Of a stretch of DNA of 14,055 nucleotides, positions 1 through 6,869 are shown one piece after another. Positions within the stretch are counted from its first letter, which is position 1. Every line of letters starts with the position of its first letter. The notes beneath the pieces were generated by a model. It did no database searches and was not told the origin of the DNA. It worked only from the letters and a program-made list of their open reading frames with translations. Where the stretch lies: assembly GCA_002338615.1 (NCBI GenBank), contig DDIS01000200.1, forward strand, positions 1 to 14,055, read 5' to 3'. The stretch is from Proteobacteria bacterium UBA1844. Lineage in GTDB: Bacteria; Pseudomonadota; Gammaproteobacteria; Steroidobacterales; Woeseiaceae. The position numbers and the translations under genes were made by a program.

Positions 1-22
1 TGATGGCGTCCGGACGCCATCA
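1..22. repeat. Perfect 22-base palindrome at left window edge
   Basis: Bases 1-11 (tgatggcgtcc) are exactly reverse-complementary to bases 12-22, with no loop. A transcript coming from the left could form a hairpin, but no T-run follows, so it is not a clear intrinsic terminator. It might be the end of a larger repeat cut by the window edge. Function unknown. Confidence 0.6.
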
Positions 23-28
23 GTCCGC

Positions 29-72
29 AAATAAACCTGACACCATTATCAAATAAACCTGACACCATGATC
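29..72 (+). repeat. Two tandem 22-base repeats with the aaataaacctgacacc motif
   Basis: Bases 29-50 and 51-72 are direct repeats differing at one position (ccattatc versus ccatgatc). The core aaataaacctgac is shared with the fold-back element at 9471-9646, where it reads gaaataaacctgacccc. I infer that they are degenerate members of the same dispersed family. They lie 50 bases before the sucC start, inside its probable leader or promoter. No convincing -35/-10 pair was found nearby. Confidence 0.6.
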
Positions 73-122
73 ATCACCGGCACCACTATTTATCTCCTTC
101 AGCAAGAAAGTAAAAAAATCCA

Positions 123-1283
123 ATGAATTTGCATGAATACCAGTCCAAGCGACTGTTCGCCGACTACGGCATCCCGGTACCGCGCGGTATTCCGGCGGCA
201 ACGCCGGACGAAGCGGCCCAGGCGGCTGACACCTTGGGTGGCGATCTCTGGGTCGTTAAAGCCCAGGTGCACGCGGGCGGCCGCGGCAAGGCGGGGGGCG
301 TCAAGCTGGCCCGCAGCGACGACGAAGTCAGGGCATACGCGAAGGCCATGTTGGGTACGCAGCTGGTCACTCACCAGTCGGGCCCCGAAGGCCTGCCGGT
401 CAACATCGTGTACGTGGAGGAGGGCTCAAAGATCGATCGCGAGCTGTATCTCTCGATGCTCGTCGACCGCGAAGCGAGCCGCGTCGCGTTTATAGCTTCC
501 GCGGCAGGTGGCATGGACATCGAGAAAGTGGCCGAGGAAACACCCGAGAAGATTTTTTCCATTGCCGTTGCCCCGGACGCAGGTTTGCAGGATTACCAGT
601 GTCGGCAGCTGGCTTTCGGTCTCGGACTCGACAAAAAGCAGATGCGCCAGTTTTCTGACTTGCTGCAAAAGCTTTACCGCCTGTATCTCGATACTGACGC
701 GAGCCTTATCGAGGTCAATCCTCTCATTACCACCACAGCAGGCGATGTGCTGGCGCTGGACGCGAAGATCAATATCGACAGCAACGCGCTGTTTCGCCAG
801 CCGAAACTACTGGAATTGCGTGATACCACGCAGGAAGACGACAAGGAACGCGAAGCGGCCGAGCACGATCTCAATTACGTGTCACTCGATGGCAATATCG
901 CGTGCATGGTGAACGGTGCAGGGCTCGCGATGGCCACCATGGACCTCATCAAGCTGCACGGCGGCGCGCCCGCCAATTTCCTTGATGTTGGCGGTGGCGC
1001 GACCAGCGAGCGCGTGTCTGCCGCATTCAAGCTGATCCTCTCGAACGAGAATGTCGAGGCGATACTCGTCAATATCTTTGGCGGCATCGTGCGCTGCGAC
1101 CTGATTGCGGAGGGCATTATCAGCGCGGTCAAGGAAGTGGGTGTCAGTGTTCCTGTCGTAGTGCGTCTCGAAGGCACCAACGTGGAAAAAGGTCGTAAGC
1201 TGCTCGCCGACAGCGGCCTCGATATCATTACGGCTGACGACCTGACAGACGCTGCGAAAAAAGCCGTTGCAGCCGCAGCCTGA
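123..1283 (+). CDS. sucC: Succinyl-CoA synthetase (ADP-forming) beta subunit
   Basis: This is the nucleotide-binding beta subunit of succinyl-CoA synthetase, which makes succinate and ATP (or GTP) from succinyl-CoA in the TCA cycle, in the cytoplasm. The 386 residues match the usual length (388 in E. coli). The MNLHEYQSK start is typical. The ATP-grasp domain shows K46 and AGGRGKAGG at 51-59. Mg-binding N199 (LIEVNPL) and D213 (ALDAK) fall at the same numbers as in E. coli. The C-terminal CoA-ligase domain contains GGGATSERV and [13 protein letters not shown]. The ribosome-binding site is weak (agaaag, 12 bases upstream). sucD starts 11 bases after the stop, so the two form an operon. The 2-oxoglutarate dehydrogenase genes (sucAB), which precede sucCD in E. 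coli, are not directly upstream here. Confidence 0.97.
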   Translation: MNLHEYQSKRLFADYGIPVPRGIPAATPDEAAQAADTLGGDLWVVKAQVHAGGRGKAGGVKLARSDDEVRAYAKAMLGTQLVTHQSGPEGLPVNIVYVEEGSKIDRELYLSMLVDREASRVAFIASAAGGMDIEKVAEETPEKIFSIAVAPDAGLQDYQCRQLAFGLGLDKKQMRQFSDLLQKLYRLYLDTDASLIEVNPLITTTAGDVLALDAKINIDSNALFRQPKLLELRDTTQEDDKEREAAEHDLNYVSLDGNIACMVNGAGLAMATMDLIKLHGGAPANFLDVGGGATSERVSAAFKLILSNENVEAILVNIFGGIVRCDLIAEGIISAVKEVGVSVPVVVRLEGTNVEKGRKLLADSGLDIITADDLTDAAKKAVAAAA

Positions 1284-1294
1284 CGAGTGAATTC

Positions 1295-2167
1295 ATGAGT
1301 ATTCTGGTAAACAAGAAAAGCAAGATCATCTGTCAGGGCATTACTGGCAGTCAGGGCTCCTTCCATACGGAACAGTGCATCGACTACGGCAGCAAGGTAG
1401 TGGCTGGCGTTACGCCAGGGCGTGGCGGTTCGGAACATCTCGGCGTGCCGGTGTTCAACACGATGCAGGATGCCATGCGTGAAACCGCAGCTGACGTCAG
1501 CATGATTTACGTGCCGGCACCGTTCGCGGCTGATGCCATTTTAGAAGCCGCAGATTCGGGTGTGCAGCTCGTCGTTTGTATCACTGAGGGCATTCCCGTC
1601 AACGACATGGTGCGTGTCAAATCGGCCTTGCGCGACTACGATTGTCGCCTGATCGGGCCCAACTGCCCGGGCATCATCACGCCCGGTGAGTGCAAGATTG
1701 GCATCATGCCCGGCTTTATTCACAAGAAAGGCCGCATTGGCGTGATATCACGCTCAGGCACGCTGACCTACGAGGCCGTTTACCAGACAACGATCAACGG
1801 CCTCGGCCAGAGTACCTGCGTCGGCATCGGTGGCGACCCGGTTCGCGGCATGAACTTTATCGATTGTCTCGAACTTTTCCAGGCTGACGACGATACCGAC
1901 GGCGTGATCATGGTCGGTGAGATTGGTGGCACGGATGAGGAAGCTGCAGCCGCCTTTATCCATGAGCACATGAGCAAGCCCGTGGTTGCCTACATTGCTG
2001 GCGTTACGGCGCCGCCTGGCAAGCGCATGGGACACGCCGGCGCGATCGTCGCGGGTGGCAAAGGTACTGCCAAAGCAAAATTTGCGGCGCTGGAGGAAGC
2101 GGGCGTTGCGACAGTCCACTCGCCGGCCGAACTTGGCAGCAAGATGGCGGAAGTTCTGGGCAACTAG
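1295..2167 (+). CDS. sucD: Succinyl-CoA synthetase alpha subunit
   Basis: The alpha subunit binds CoA and carries the phosphohistidine through which phosphate passes from succinyl-phosphate to the nucleotide on SucC. At 290 residues it is full length (289 in E. coli). Visible features are the N-terminal CoA-binding Rossmann segment ([13 protein letters not shown], 16-28), [20 protein letters not shown] (121-140), SRSGTLTYE, and the active-site His247 in [17 protein letters not shown]. It follows sucC by 11 bases and has only a weak ribosome-binding site, as expected for a translationally coupled partner. The TAG stop (2165-2167) is formed at the junction with a MITE: TA belongs to the target site and the final G is the first base of the element's inverted repeat. 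Confidence 0.97.
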   Translation: MSILVNKKSKIICQGITGSQGSFHTEQCIDYGSKVVAGVTPGRGGSEHLGVPVFNTMQDAMRETAADVSMIYVPAPFAADAILEAADSGVQLVVCITEGIPVNDMVRVKSALRDYDCRLIGPNCPGIITPGECKIGIMPGFIHKKGRIGVISRSGTLTYEAVYQTTINGLGQSTCVGIGGDPVRGMNFIDCLELFQADDDTDGVIMVGEIGGTDEEAAAAFIHEHMSKPVVAYIAGVTAPPGKRMGHAGAIVAGGKGTAKAKFAALEEAGVATVHSPAELGSKMAEVLGN

Positions 2168-2327
2168 TGTCCCGTGCGGTTTATTCGTTGAATGTAGTTC
2201 GAGTCCGTTTTTTCGGCCTGCAAGGCTTGCCGACGAGTTATAGCCGTAGCTATGGCGAGAAGGCAAAACGCCGCAGGACGGCAAAGCGGGCCGAAATAGA
2301 TCAACGAATTGGCCGCAAGGGACACTA
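2165..2327. mobile_element. MITE with 25-base terminal inverted repeats and TA target duplication (IS630/mariner-like)
   Basis: The element runs from 2167 to 2325 (159 bases) and is flanked by TA on both sides (2165-2166, 2326-2327) within CTAG at each end. The left end, 2167-2191, begins GTGTCCCGTGCGG. The reverse complement of the right end (2301-2325) begins GTGTCCCTTGCGG; the two agree at 21 of 25 bases, and similarity continues inward with a gap. No open reading frame of transposase size is present. TA duplication at a CTAG target is known for the IS630 family, so I infer a non-autonomous element of that group. A transcript reading through could fold into a long hairpin and may end sucCD transcription. 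It fills most of the sucD-nadE gap (2168-2372). Confidence 0.72.
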
Positions 2328-2372
2328 GCGTCCGATGAAAAATGATCTGCGTGATCGAGGTACGCTTTTGCA

Positions 2373-4004
2373 ATGAATGACAAGGCGATCCTGGCCCTGG
2401 CTCAGCTGGACCTGGCAGTGGGCGATGTCGCCGGCAACACGGCGAAAATCCTGGATTACGCCGCACGGGCCCGGGACGAGATGCGCGCCGACCTCGTGGT
2501 GTTTCCGGAACTCAGTATCACGGGCTACCCACCGGAGGACCTGCTGTTCCATACCGGACTGATGTATGACGTGGAAAACGCGATTCAGACGATTCGCACG
2601 TCGGTTAGTGGTATTGCCGTATTGATCGGCTTTCCCGAGTACATTGACGACAAGATCTACAACAGTTGTGCCGTGTACCTCGACGGCAAGCGGCTTGCCC
2701 ATTACCGCAAGCACCTGCTTCCGAATTACAGAGTATTCGATGAGAAGCGCTATTTCACCGAGGGACGCGAGGCCGCTGTCTTCAAGCTGGGTGGTATTCG
2801 TTTCGGCCTGAATATTTGCGAGGACGTCTGGAAACCGGAACCACTGCAAGCGGCTCGCTCGGCTGGTGCGGAGTGCATACTCGTGATCAACGGTTCACCG
2901 TACAAACTGCAGAGCCAGCAGGACCGCGAGGCGGTCGTGCGTCGCCGGATCAGCGAAGTGCGCGTACCGGTCGTGTACATCAACATGGTGGGTGGCCAGG
3001 ACGAACTCGTATTTGATGGCGGCTCTTTTGTCATGTCAGCTGATGGCGAGATGAATTTTCGCGCGCCGGCTTTCACGGAATCGATGCACAAAGTTGTCGT
3101 GCATGGTCGTGCGTCGGGTGTGCAGTGTGAACAACTTGAAGTAGCCGATTATCTCTCGACGGAAGCCAGCGTGTACAACGCGCTCGTCACCGGGACACGC
3201 GATTATTTGCGCAAGAACCGCTTTCCCGGCGCCGTGATCGGCCTCTCCGGTGGCCTCGATTCAGCACTGGTGCTGGCGATTGCCTGCGATGCACTGGGTC
3301 CGGAGATGGTGCGCGCGGTCATGATGCCGTTTCGATACACGTCCAATATGAGCCAGCACGACGCCGCCGAGCAGGCTGCAACGCTGGGCGTGCGTTACGA
3401 CGTAATTTCTATAGCACCGATGTACGACGCAACGCTGAAACAACTCGGTCATGTGTTCGAGGGCCGCAAGCCCGATGTCACGGAAGAGAACATCCAGGCG
3501 CGTTGCCGCGGCTTGTTACTGATGGCTATTTCAAACAAGACCGGCCGCATGTTGCTGACCACGGGCAACAAGAGCGAGATGGCCGTTGGTTACGCGACCC
3601 TGTACGGTGACATGGCAGGCGGATTCGCGCCGATCAAGGACTGTTCCAAATCGCTGGTGTACCGGCTTGCCCGTTACCGCAATTCGCTGGGTGCTTGCAT
3701 ACCGGAGCGTGTCATCACACGCCCACCATCAGCAGAATTACGGCCGGACCAGAAAGACAGCGACTCGCTGCCCGAATACGACGTTCTCGACCCGATTCTG
3801 GAAGCATTCATCGAGGAAGATCTGCCGGTCGCGGAGATCAGCGCGCGCGGTTTTGATCGCAACGAAGTCATCCGCGTTCTCGAAATGGTCAAACGCAACG
3901 AATACAAGCGTCGCCAGGCACCCCCCGGCGTGCGAATCAGCGGCCGCGCGTTCGGTCGCGACTGGCGCTACCCGATTACCTCGGGATACCGCTTCCCGCG
4001 CTGA
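2373..4004 (+). CDS. nadE: Glutamine-dependent NAD+ synthetase
   Basis: This enzyme catalyses the last step of NAD biosynthesis, amidation of nicotinic acid adenine dinucleotide to NAD+ with ATP and glutamine-derived ammonia, in the cytoplasm. It is a 543-residue two-domain protein. The N-terminal nitrilase-type glutaminase domain (about 1-260) has the Glu-Lys-Cys triad at E46 (VVFPELSITGYPPEDLL), K113 (YRKHLLPNY) and C149 (GLNICEDVWKP). The C-terminal ATP-pyrophosphatase domain (about 270-543) carries the P-loop SGGLDS (292-297) and TTGNKSEMAVGYATLYGD. This is the long glutamine-using form, not the short ammonia-dependent NadE of E. coli. A GAGG ribosome-binding site lies 12 bases before the ATG. 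The gene converges on bamD with only 15 bases between stops. Confidence 0.96.
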   Translation: MNDKAILALAQLDLAVGDVAGNTAKILDYAARARDEMRADLVVFPELSITGYPPEDLLFHTGLMYDVENAIQTIRTSVSGIAVLIGFPEYIDDKIYNSCAVYLDGKRLAHYRKHLLPNYRVFDEKRYFTEGREAAVFKLGGIRFGLNICEDVWKPEPLQAARSAGAECILVINGSPYKLQSQQDREAVVRRRISEVRVPVVYINMVGGQDELVFDGGSFVMSADGEMNFRAPAFTESMHKVVVHGRASGVQCEQLEVADYLSTEASVYNALVTGTRDYLRKNRFPGAVIGLSGGLDSALVLAIACDALGPEMVRAVMMPFRYTSNMSQHDAAEQAATLGVRYDVISIAPMYDATLKQLGHVFEGRKPDVTEENIQARCRGLLLMAISNKTGRMLLTTGNKSEMAVGYATLYGDMAGGFAPIKDCSKSLVYRLARYRNSLGACIPERVITRPPSAELRPDQKDSDSLPEYDVLDPILEAFIEEDLPVAEISARGFDRNEVIRVLEMVKRNEYKRRQAPPGVRISGRAFGRDWRYPITSGYRFPR

Positions 4005-4005
4005 A

Positions 4006-4024
4006 ACTGTCCCCAATCTCTACG
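4006..4024. repeat. Possible remnant of the ttggggac repeat family between nadE and bamD
   Basis: Bases 4009-4024 (gtccccaatctctacg) match the right end of the fold-back element (9639-9654) at 14 of 16 positions. They fill the gap between the two convergent stops, and the end of the match includes the bamD TAG (4020-4022). The match is short, so chance resemblance is possible. Confidence 0.35.
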
Positions 4025-4811
4025 ACGTCTTGTCTGGGAAATTGGTCGCGAGCACGCGACGGGCATCCTCGGCGAGTTCGGTCAGGCCAAGCTTGTCGTA
4101 GGCGCTGGCCAGGATTTGCAGCGACTCGGCATTGCTGTCGGCACCGTTGAATTCTTCCAGCGCATTGGTTGCTCGTTTCACGGCGGCCACGTAGGCACCG
4201 CGGCGCATGTAGTATTCGGCGACATGGTTCTCGTAATCGGCCAGTCGATTCTTCAGGAACACCATGCGCTGTGCCGCATCTTCTGCGTAAGGGCTGGCGG
4301 GGTAACGCTCGACGAGGCGTCGCAAGGTCGCGTAGGACTGATCCACACCTTCAGGTGGTCGCTTGGTCATGTCGCGCCGAAACCAGCGCTCAAGAAAGCC
4401 CGGGTCACCTTCGAAATATGCCAGCGCCTTGATGTACAGCGCGTAGTCGACGCGTTCATTGATAGGATTCTCACGAATAAACGTGTCCGCCGCATCGATT
4501 GCGCGCTCCGGCTCGCCACTTTTGTAGTAGGCGTATATCAATTCGAGTTGCACCTGGCGGCTAAGGTCACTGAACGGGTAACGAGCCTGCATCGCTTCGA
4601 AAATCTGGATGCCGCGCCGGTAGTTGCCGCGCGCAATGGAATCGCGCGCTTTTGCATAAGCCTCGGAAAGGTTCTGTACCTCGGAGTACGTTTCTTCGTC
4701 ACCCGCGCAGGCGCTGAAGAGGCTGAGCACGGCGACCAGCAGAAGTACGTGCGGGCGCCAGCGACACAGTATAGTCAGGCTCTTGATTGGCGGTTGGCCG
4801 GTAATGTTCAT
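4020..4811 (-). CDS. bamD: Outer membrane protein assembly factor BamD (lipoprotein)
   Basis: BamD is an essential periplasm-facing lipoprotein of the BAM complex, which inserts beta-barrel proteins into the outer membrane together with BamA. I start it at the ATG at 4811 (263 residues); an in-frame TTG at 4817 would add two. A hydrophobic signal segment (VLLLVAVLSLFSAC) ends in a lipobox Cys at residue 35, with Phe rather than Leu at -3. Asp at +4 and Gly at +3 do not suggest inner-membrane retention. TPR-like repeats follow, with family motifs RYPFSDLSRQVQLELIYAYYKSGE, IRENP, RLVERYP and AEYYMRRGAYVAAVKR. Length is near that of E. coli BamD (245). The gene is divergent from rluD, the same arrangement as in E. 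coli. No strong ribosome-binding site is visible. Confidence 0.95.
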   Translation of the reverse strand: MNITGQPPIKSLTILCRWRPHVLLLVAVLSLFSACAGDEETYSEVQNLSEAYAKARDSIARGNYRRGIQIFEAMQARYPFSDLSRQVQLELIYAYYKSGEPERAIDAADTFIRENPINERVDYALYIKALAYFEGDPGFLERWFRRDMTKRPPEGVDQSYATLRRLVERYPASPYAEDAAQRMVFLKNRLADYENHVAEYYMRRGAYVAAVKRATNALEEFNGADSNAESLQILASAYDKLGLTELAEDARRVLATNFPDKTS

Positions 4812-4907
4812 GATCAATTATTCAGGTTCCGACTATCGGAGCCACCTTGGTTTCGTTGCCTTGCAGGCACGACAGGGCCCGCAAAATCGGCGAGTATACC
4901 TGATTCT

Positions 4908-5873
4908 ATGTGCGAACCGATGAGCCGTGAAAGCTTGAAAATGACCGTCCCCGAGGCGCTGGCTGGACTTCGCTTGGACCAGGCGCTGGCCGAGATGTTT
5001 CCCGACTATTCGCGCAGCCGGCTGAAATCCTGGCTGCTGAAGGGCGATGTACTGGTGGACGGCCAGACTATGAGGCCAAGGGACAAGGTCGATGGCGGCG
5101 AGGAGGTGTGGCTCAATTTTAAGCTGGAAGTCGCGGTCAGGAGTGTACCGCAGCCGATTGATCTCGAAGTGATGTTCGAGGACGAGGCACTGCTGGTCAT
5201 TAACAAGCCCGCGGGACTCGTGGTGCACCCCGGCGCCGGCAACCCGTCCGGTACGCTCATGAACGGCCTGTTACACCACGCAGCTACGCTCGAAGAGCTG
5301 CCAAGAGCCGGCATCATTCATCGAATCGACAAGGAAACAACCGGCCTCCTGCTGGTGGCCAAGACCCTGCCGGCACATACGGCGCTGGTCCGTGCGCTGG
5401 CACAGCGCGATATTTCCCGTCGCTATCTCGCGGTGTGCAACGGGGTTCTCACCGGTGGCGGACGTATCGACGAGCCGATAGGCCGCCATCCCACGGATCG
5501 GACGCGGATGGCTGTGGTTAGCAATGGCAAACCCGCTGTCACGAAATTTACGGTTAAAGAACGCTTTCGCGGTCATACCTATGTGGACGTGGCGCTCGAA
5601 ACCGGTCGCACACACCAGATCCGCGTGCACTTTGCGCACCGCCGCCGGCCGCTGCTGGGTGATCCGGTCTACGGTGGCCGGCTGGCGCTGCCGAAAGCTG
5701 CGACCGAAGCGCTCATTACCGAGCTGCGCCAGTTCAAGCGGCAGGCATTGCACGCGGCCAGGCTGGAGTTTCAGCATCCCCTGTCCGGCGATGTCATTTC
5801 GATTGATGCGCCACTGCCGCCGGATTTCGCTGCATTGCTCGAGGTACTTCGACAGGATGCCGCGTGCATGTAA
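4908..5873 (+). CDS. rluD: 23S rRNA pseudouridine synthase D
   Basis: RluD isomerises uridines 1911, 1915 and 1917 of helix 69 in 23S rRNA. The N-terminal S4 RNA-binding domain is clear (LRLDQALAEMFPDYSRSRLK, 21-40). The catalytic RluA-type domain has GIIHRIDKETTGLLLVAKT with catalytic Asp141, and the family motif ETGRTHQIRVH. From the ATG at 4908 the protein has 321 residues (326 in E. coli); an in-frame ATG at 4920 is an alternative start. The reading frame stays open upstream as far as 4116, but that part is antisense to bamD, matches no family extension and is best read as a shadow. The last codons overlap the GTG start of pgeF by 10 bases, so the two are probably translationally coupled. 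Confidence 0.95.
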   Translation: MCEPMSRESLKMTVPEALAGLRLDQALAEMFPDYSRSRLKSWLLKGDVLVDGQTMRPRDKVDGGEEVWLNFKLEVAVRSVPQPIDLEVMFEDEALLVINKPAGLVVHPGAGNPSGTLMNGLLHHAATLEELPRAGIIHRIDKETTGLLLVAKTLPAHTALVRALAQRDISRRYLAVCNGVLTGGGRIDEPIGRHPTDRTRMAVVSNGKPAVTKFTVKERFRGHTYVDVALETGRTHQIRVHFAHRRRPLLGDPVYGGRLALPKAATEALITELRQFKRQALHAARLEFQHPLSGDVISIDAPLPPDFAALLEVLRQDAACM

Positions 5874-6625
5874 TTCGCGCCAAATGGCCTGCGCCACCCG
5901 GCATAGTGGCCGGCACCTCGACGCGCGCAGGCGGCGCGAGCCAGGGAAAGTTCGCGTCGCTGAATCTTGGCGACCATGTTGGCGATGACCCGCAAGCGGT
6001 GCTGGAGAATCGCCGACAGCTCATCGCACACTGTGCTTTCCCGGAGCCACCCCGCTGGCTGCGGCAAGTACACGGCACGACGGTTCTCGACGTGGCTACT
6101 CTCCCTCCCCCAGGTCCCGACGACGAACCGCCGGTAGCTGACGCCGCGGTATCGCAAGATGGCAGCGGCGTGCTCGCTATTCTGACGGCCGATTGCTTGC
6201 CGATCGTCGTATGCTCATCAACCGCGCCCGGGCTGGCCGCCATGCACTGCGGCTGGCGCAGCCTGGCAGGTGGCATTGTTGCGCGGACAATCGGGGCGCT
6301 GGGCGCGGATCCGGCCCAGTGCATTGCATGGCTTGGGCCTGCGATTTCGCAGCCGGCCTTCGAAGTCGGGGACGAGGTGCGGGACCTGTTCCTCGCTGGC
6401 GTCGAAAATGCCGCACACTGTTTCAAAGTAAACGAGCGTAACAGGTGGCAGGCCGACCTGTCTGGCCTCGCGCGCCTCTACCTGGAAGAAGCCGGCCTGC
6501 GGCAGATATTTGGCGGCGGCCGGTGTACCTATAGCAACGATGCGCAGTTTTTTTCCTACCGGCGCGATGGCCAGTGCGGGCGCATGGCGACCTTCATACG
6601 GCGGGACAAAAGTCGGGCATCCTGA
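5864..6625 (+). CDS. pgeF: Peptidoglycan editing factor PgeF (YfiH, multicopper-polyphenol-oxidase-like family)
   Basis: Family members are zinc-dependent enzymes related to human LACC1. E. coli PgeF is reported to correct misincorporation of L-Ser for L-Ala in the peptidoglycan precursor UDP-MurNAc; older annotations call it a polyphenol oxidase. The 253-residue protein shows the metal/active-site set H70 (RQVHGT), C111 (TADCLP) and H128 (AAMHCGWR), plus LNLGDHVGDD, WLGPAISQPAFEVG and QFFSYRRDGQCGRMA. The usual AGWRG is here CGWRS, a mild change. It starts with GTG, supported by AGGA six bases upstream, inside the end of rluD. Its position between rluD and clpB is the E. coli order. Confidence 0.93.
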   Translation: MHVIRAKWPAPPGIVAGTSTRAGGASQGKFASLNLGDHVGDDPQAVLENRRQLIAHCAFPEPPRWLRQVHGTTVLDVATLPPPGPDDEPPVADAAVSQDGSGVLAILTADCLPIVVCSSTAPGLAAMHCGWRSLAGGIVARTIGALGADPAQCIAWLGPAISQPAFEVGDEVRDLFLAGVENAAHCFKVNERNRWQADLSGLARLYLEEAGLRQIFGGGRCTYSNDAQFFSYRRDGQCGRMATFIRRDKSRAS

Positions 6626-6637
6626 ATTGAGGTCGCC

Positions 6638-6766
6638 GTGGCCAAGCGCAGAAATATGCCCCGTCATGCCTTGAAAAAGCAGCTTATGGCGCAAAATCGT
6701 CAGGAACTTAAGCCCGGTCTTCTGCTGTTCAGTAAATGGCCAGGCTGTTTGAGGTATCAGGCGTAG
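6638..6766 (+). CDS. Possible small basic protein, 42 residues
   Basis: A GTG-initiated frame starts 12 bases after the pgeF stop, with a good ribosome-binding site (GAGG at 6629-6632, five bases before GTG). It would encode a 42-residue, Lys/Arg-rich peptide beginning MAKRRNMPRHALKKQLMAQN. The TAG stop (6764-6766) is contributed by the GTAGGAGC end of a REP element, so the frame may be a truncated relic or may have gained its stop by insertion. Third-position GC is about 57 percent (24 of 42 codons), which does not decide the matter. No family is recognised. The frame could be chance. Confidence 0.25.
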   Translation: MAKRRNMPRHALKKQLMAQNRQELKPGLLLFSKWPGCLRYQA

Positions 6767-6827
6767 GAGCGCCGTCCCCGGCGTGATCTGGTGAGGTCGA
6801 ATCTCAGCCCGGGACGGCGCTCCTGCG
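6762..6827. repeat. Inverted pair of GTAGGAGC-type REP elements (BIME-like) upstream of clpB
   Basis: The left arm, 6762-6778 (cgtaggagcgccgtccc), is complementary to the right arm, 6811-6827, with one mismatch and 32 bases between. Each arm is itself a REP-like unit: GTAGGAGC followed by a short stem with a TCC-type loop (CGCCG tccc CGGCG in the left unit). The architecture matches the pair at 12554-12611. It lies in the pgeF-clpB gap and may terminate or attenuate read-through from pgeF into clpB, but there is no T-run. Confidence 0.75.
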
Positions 6828-6835
6828 ACGGTTTC

Positions 6836-6861
6836 AGGCGCAGACAAAATGCGCCTCGGAG
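6836..6861 (+). promoter_or_regulatory. Hairpin next to the clpB ribosome-binding site
   Basis: AGGCGCA (6836-6842) and TGCGCCT (6850-6856) form a perfect seven-base-pair stem with a seven-base loop (gacaaaa). The stem ends one base before the GGAG Shine-Dalgarno (6858-6861), which sits eight bases before the ATG at 6870. It could influence ribosome access or mRNA stability. Because the Shine-Dalgarno itself is outside the stem, a thermosensor role is only speculation. Confidence 0.35.
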
Positions 6862-6869
6862 TAAGCAGC

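Noticed and set aside
4116..4907. Long open extension upstream of rluD in the same frame (264 codons)
   Set aside because: It is antisense to bamD, does not resemble any RluD N-terminal extension, and the RluD S4 domain begins as expected just after the ATG at 4908.
6670..6697. Possible sigma-32 or sigma-70 promoter for clpB (cttgaaa ... caaaat)
   Set aside because: The -35-like cttgaaa is attractive, but no CCCCAT-type -10 follows at sigma-32 spacing, and the sigma-70 reading has a 15-base spacer and a 4-of-6 -10.
6788..6812. tRNA T-arm-like sequence (ggtcgaatctc)
   Set aside because: Lies between the two REP arms; no acceptor, D or anticodon stem can be drawn around it.
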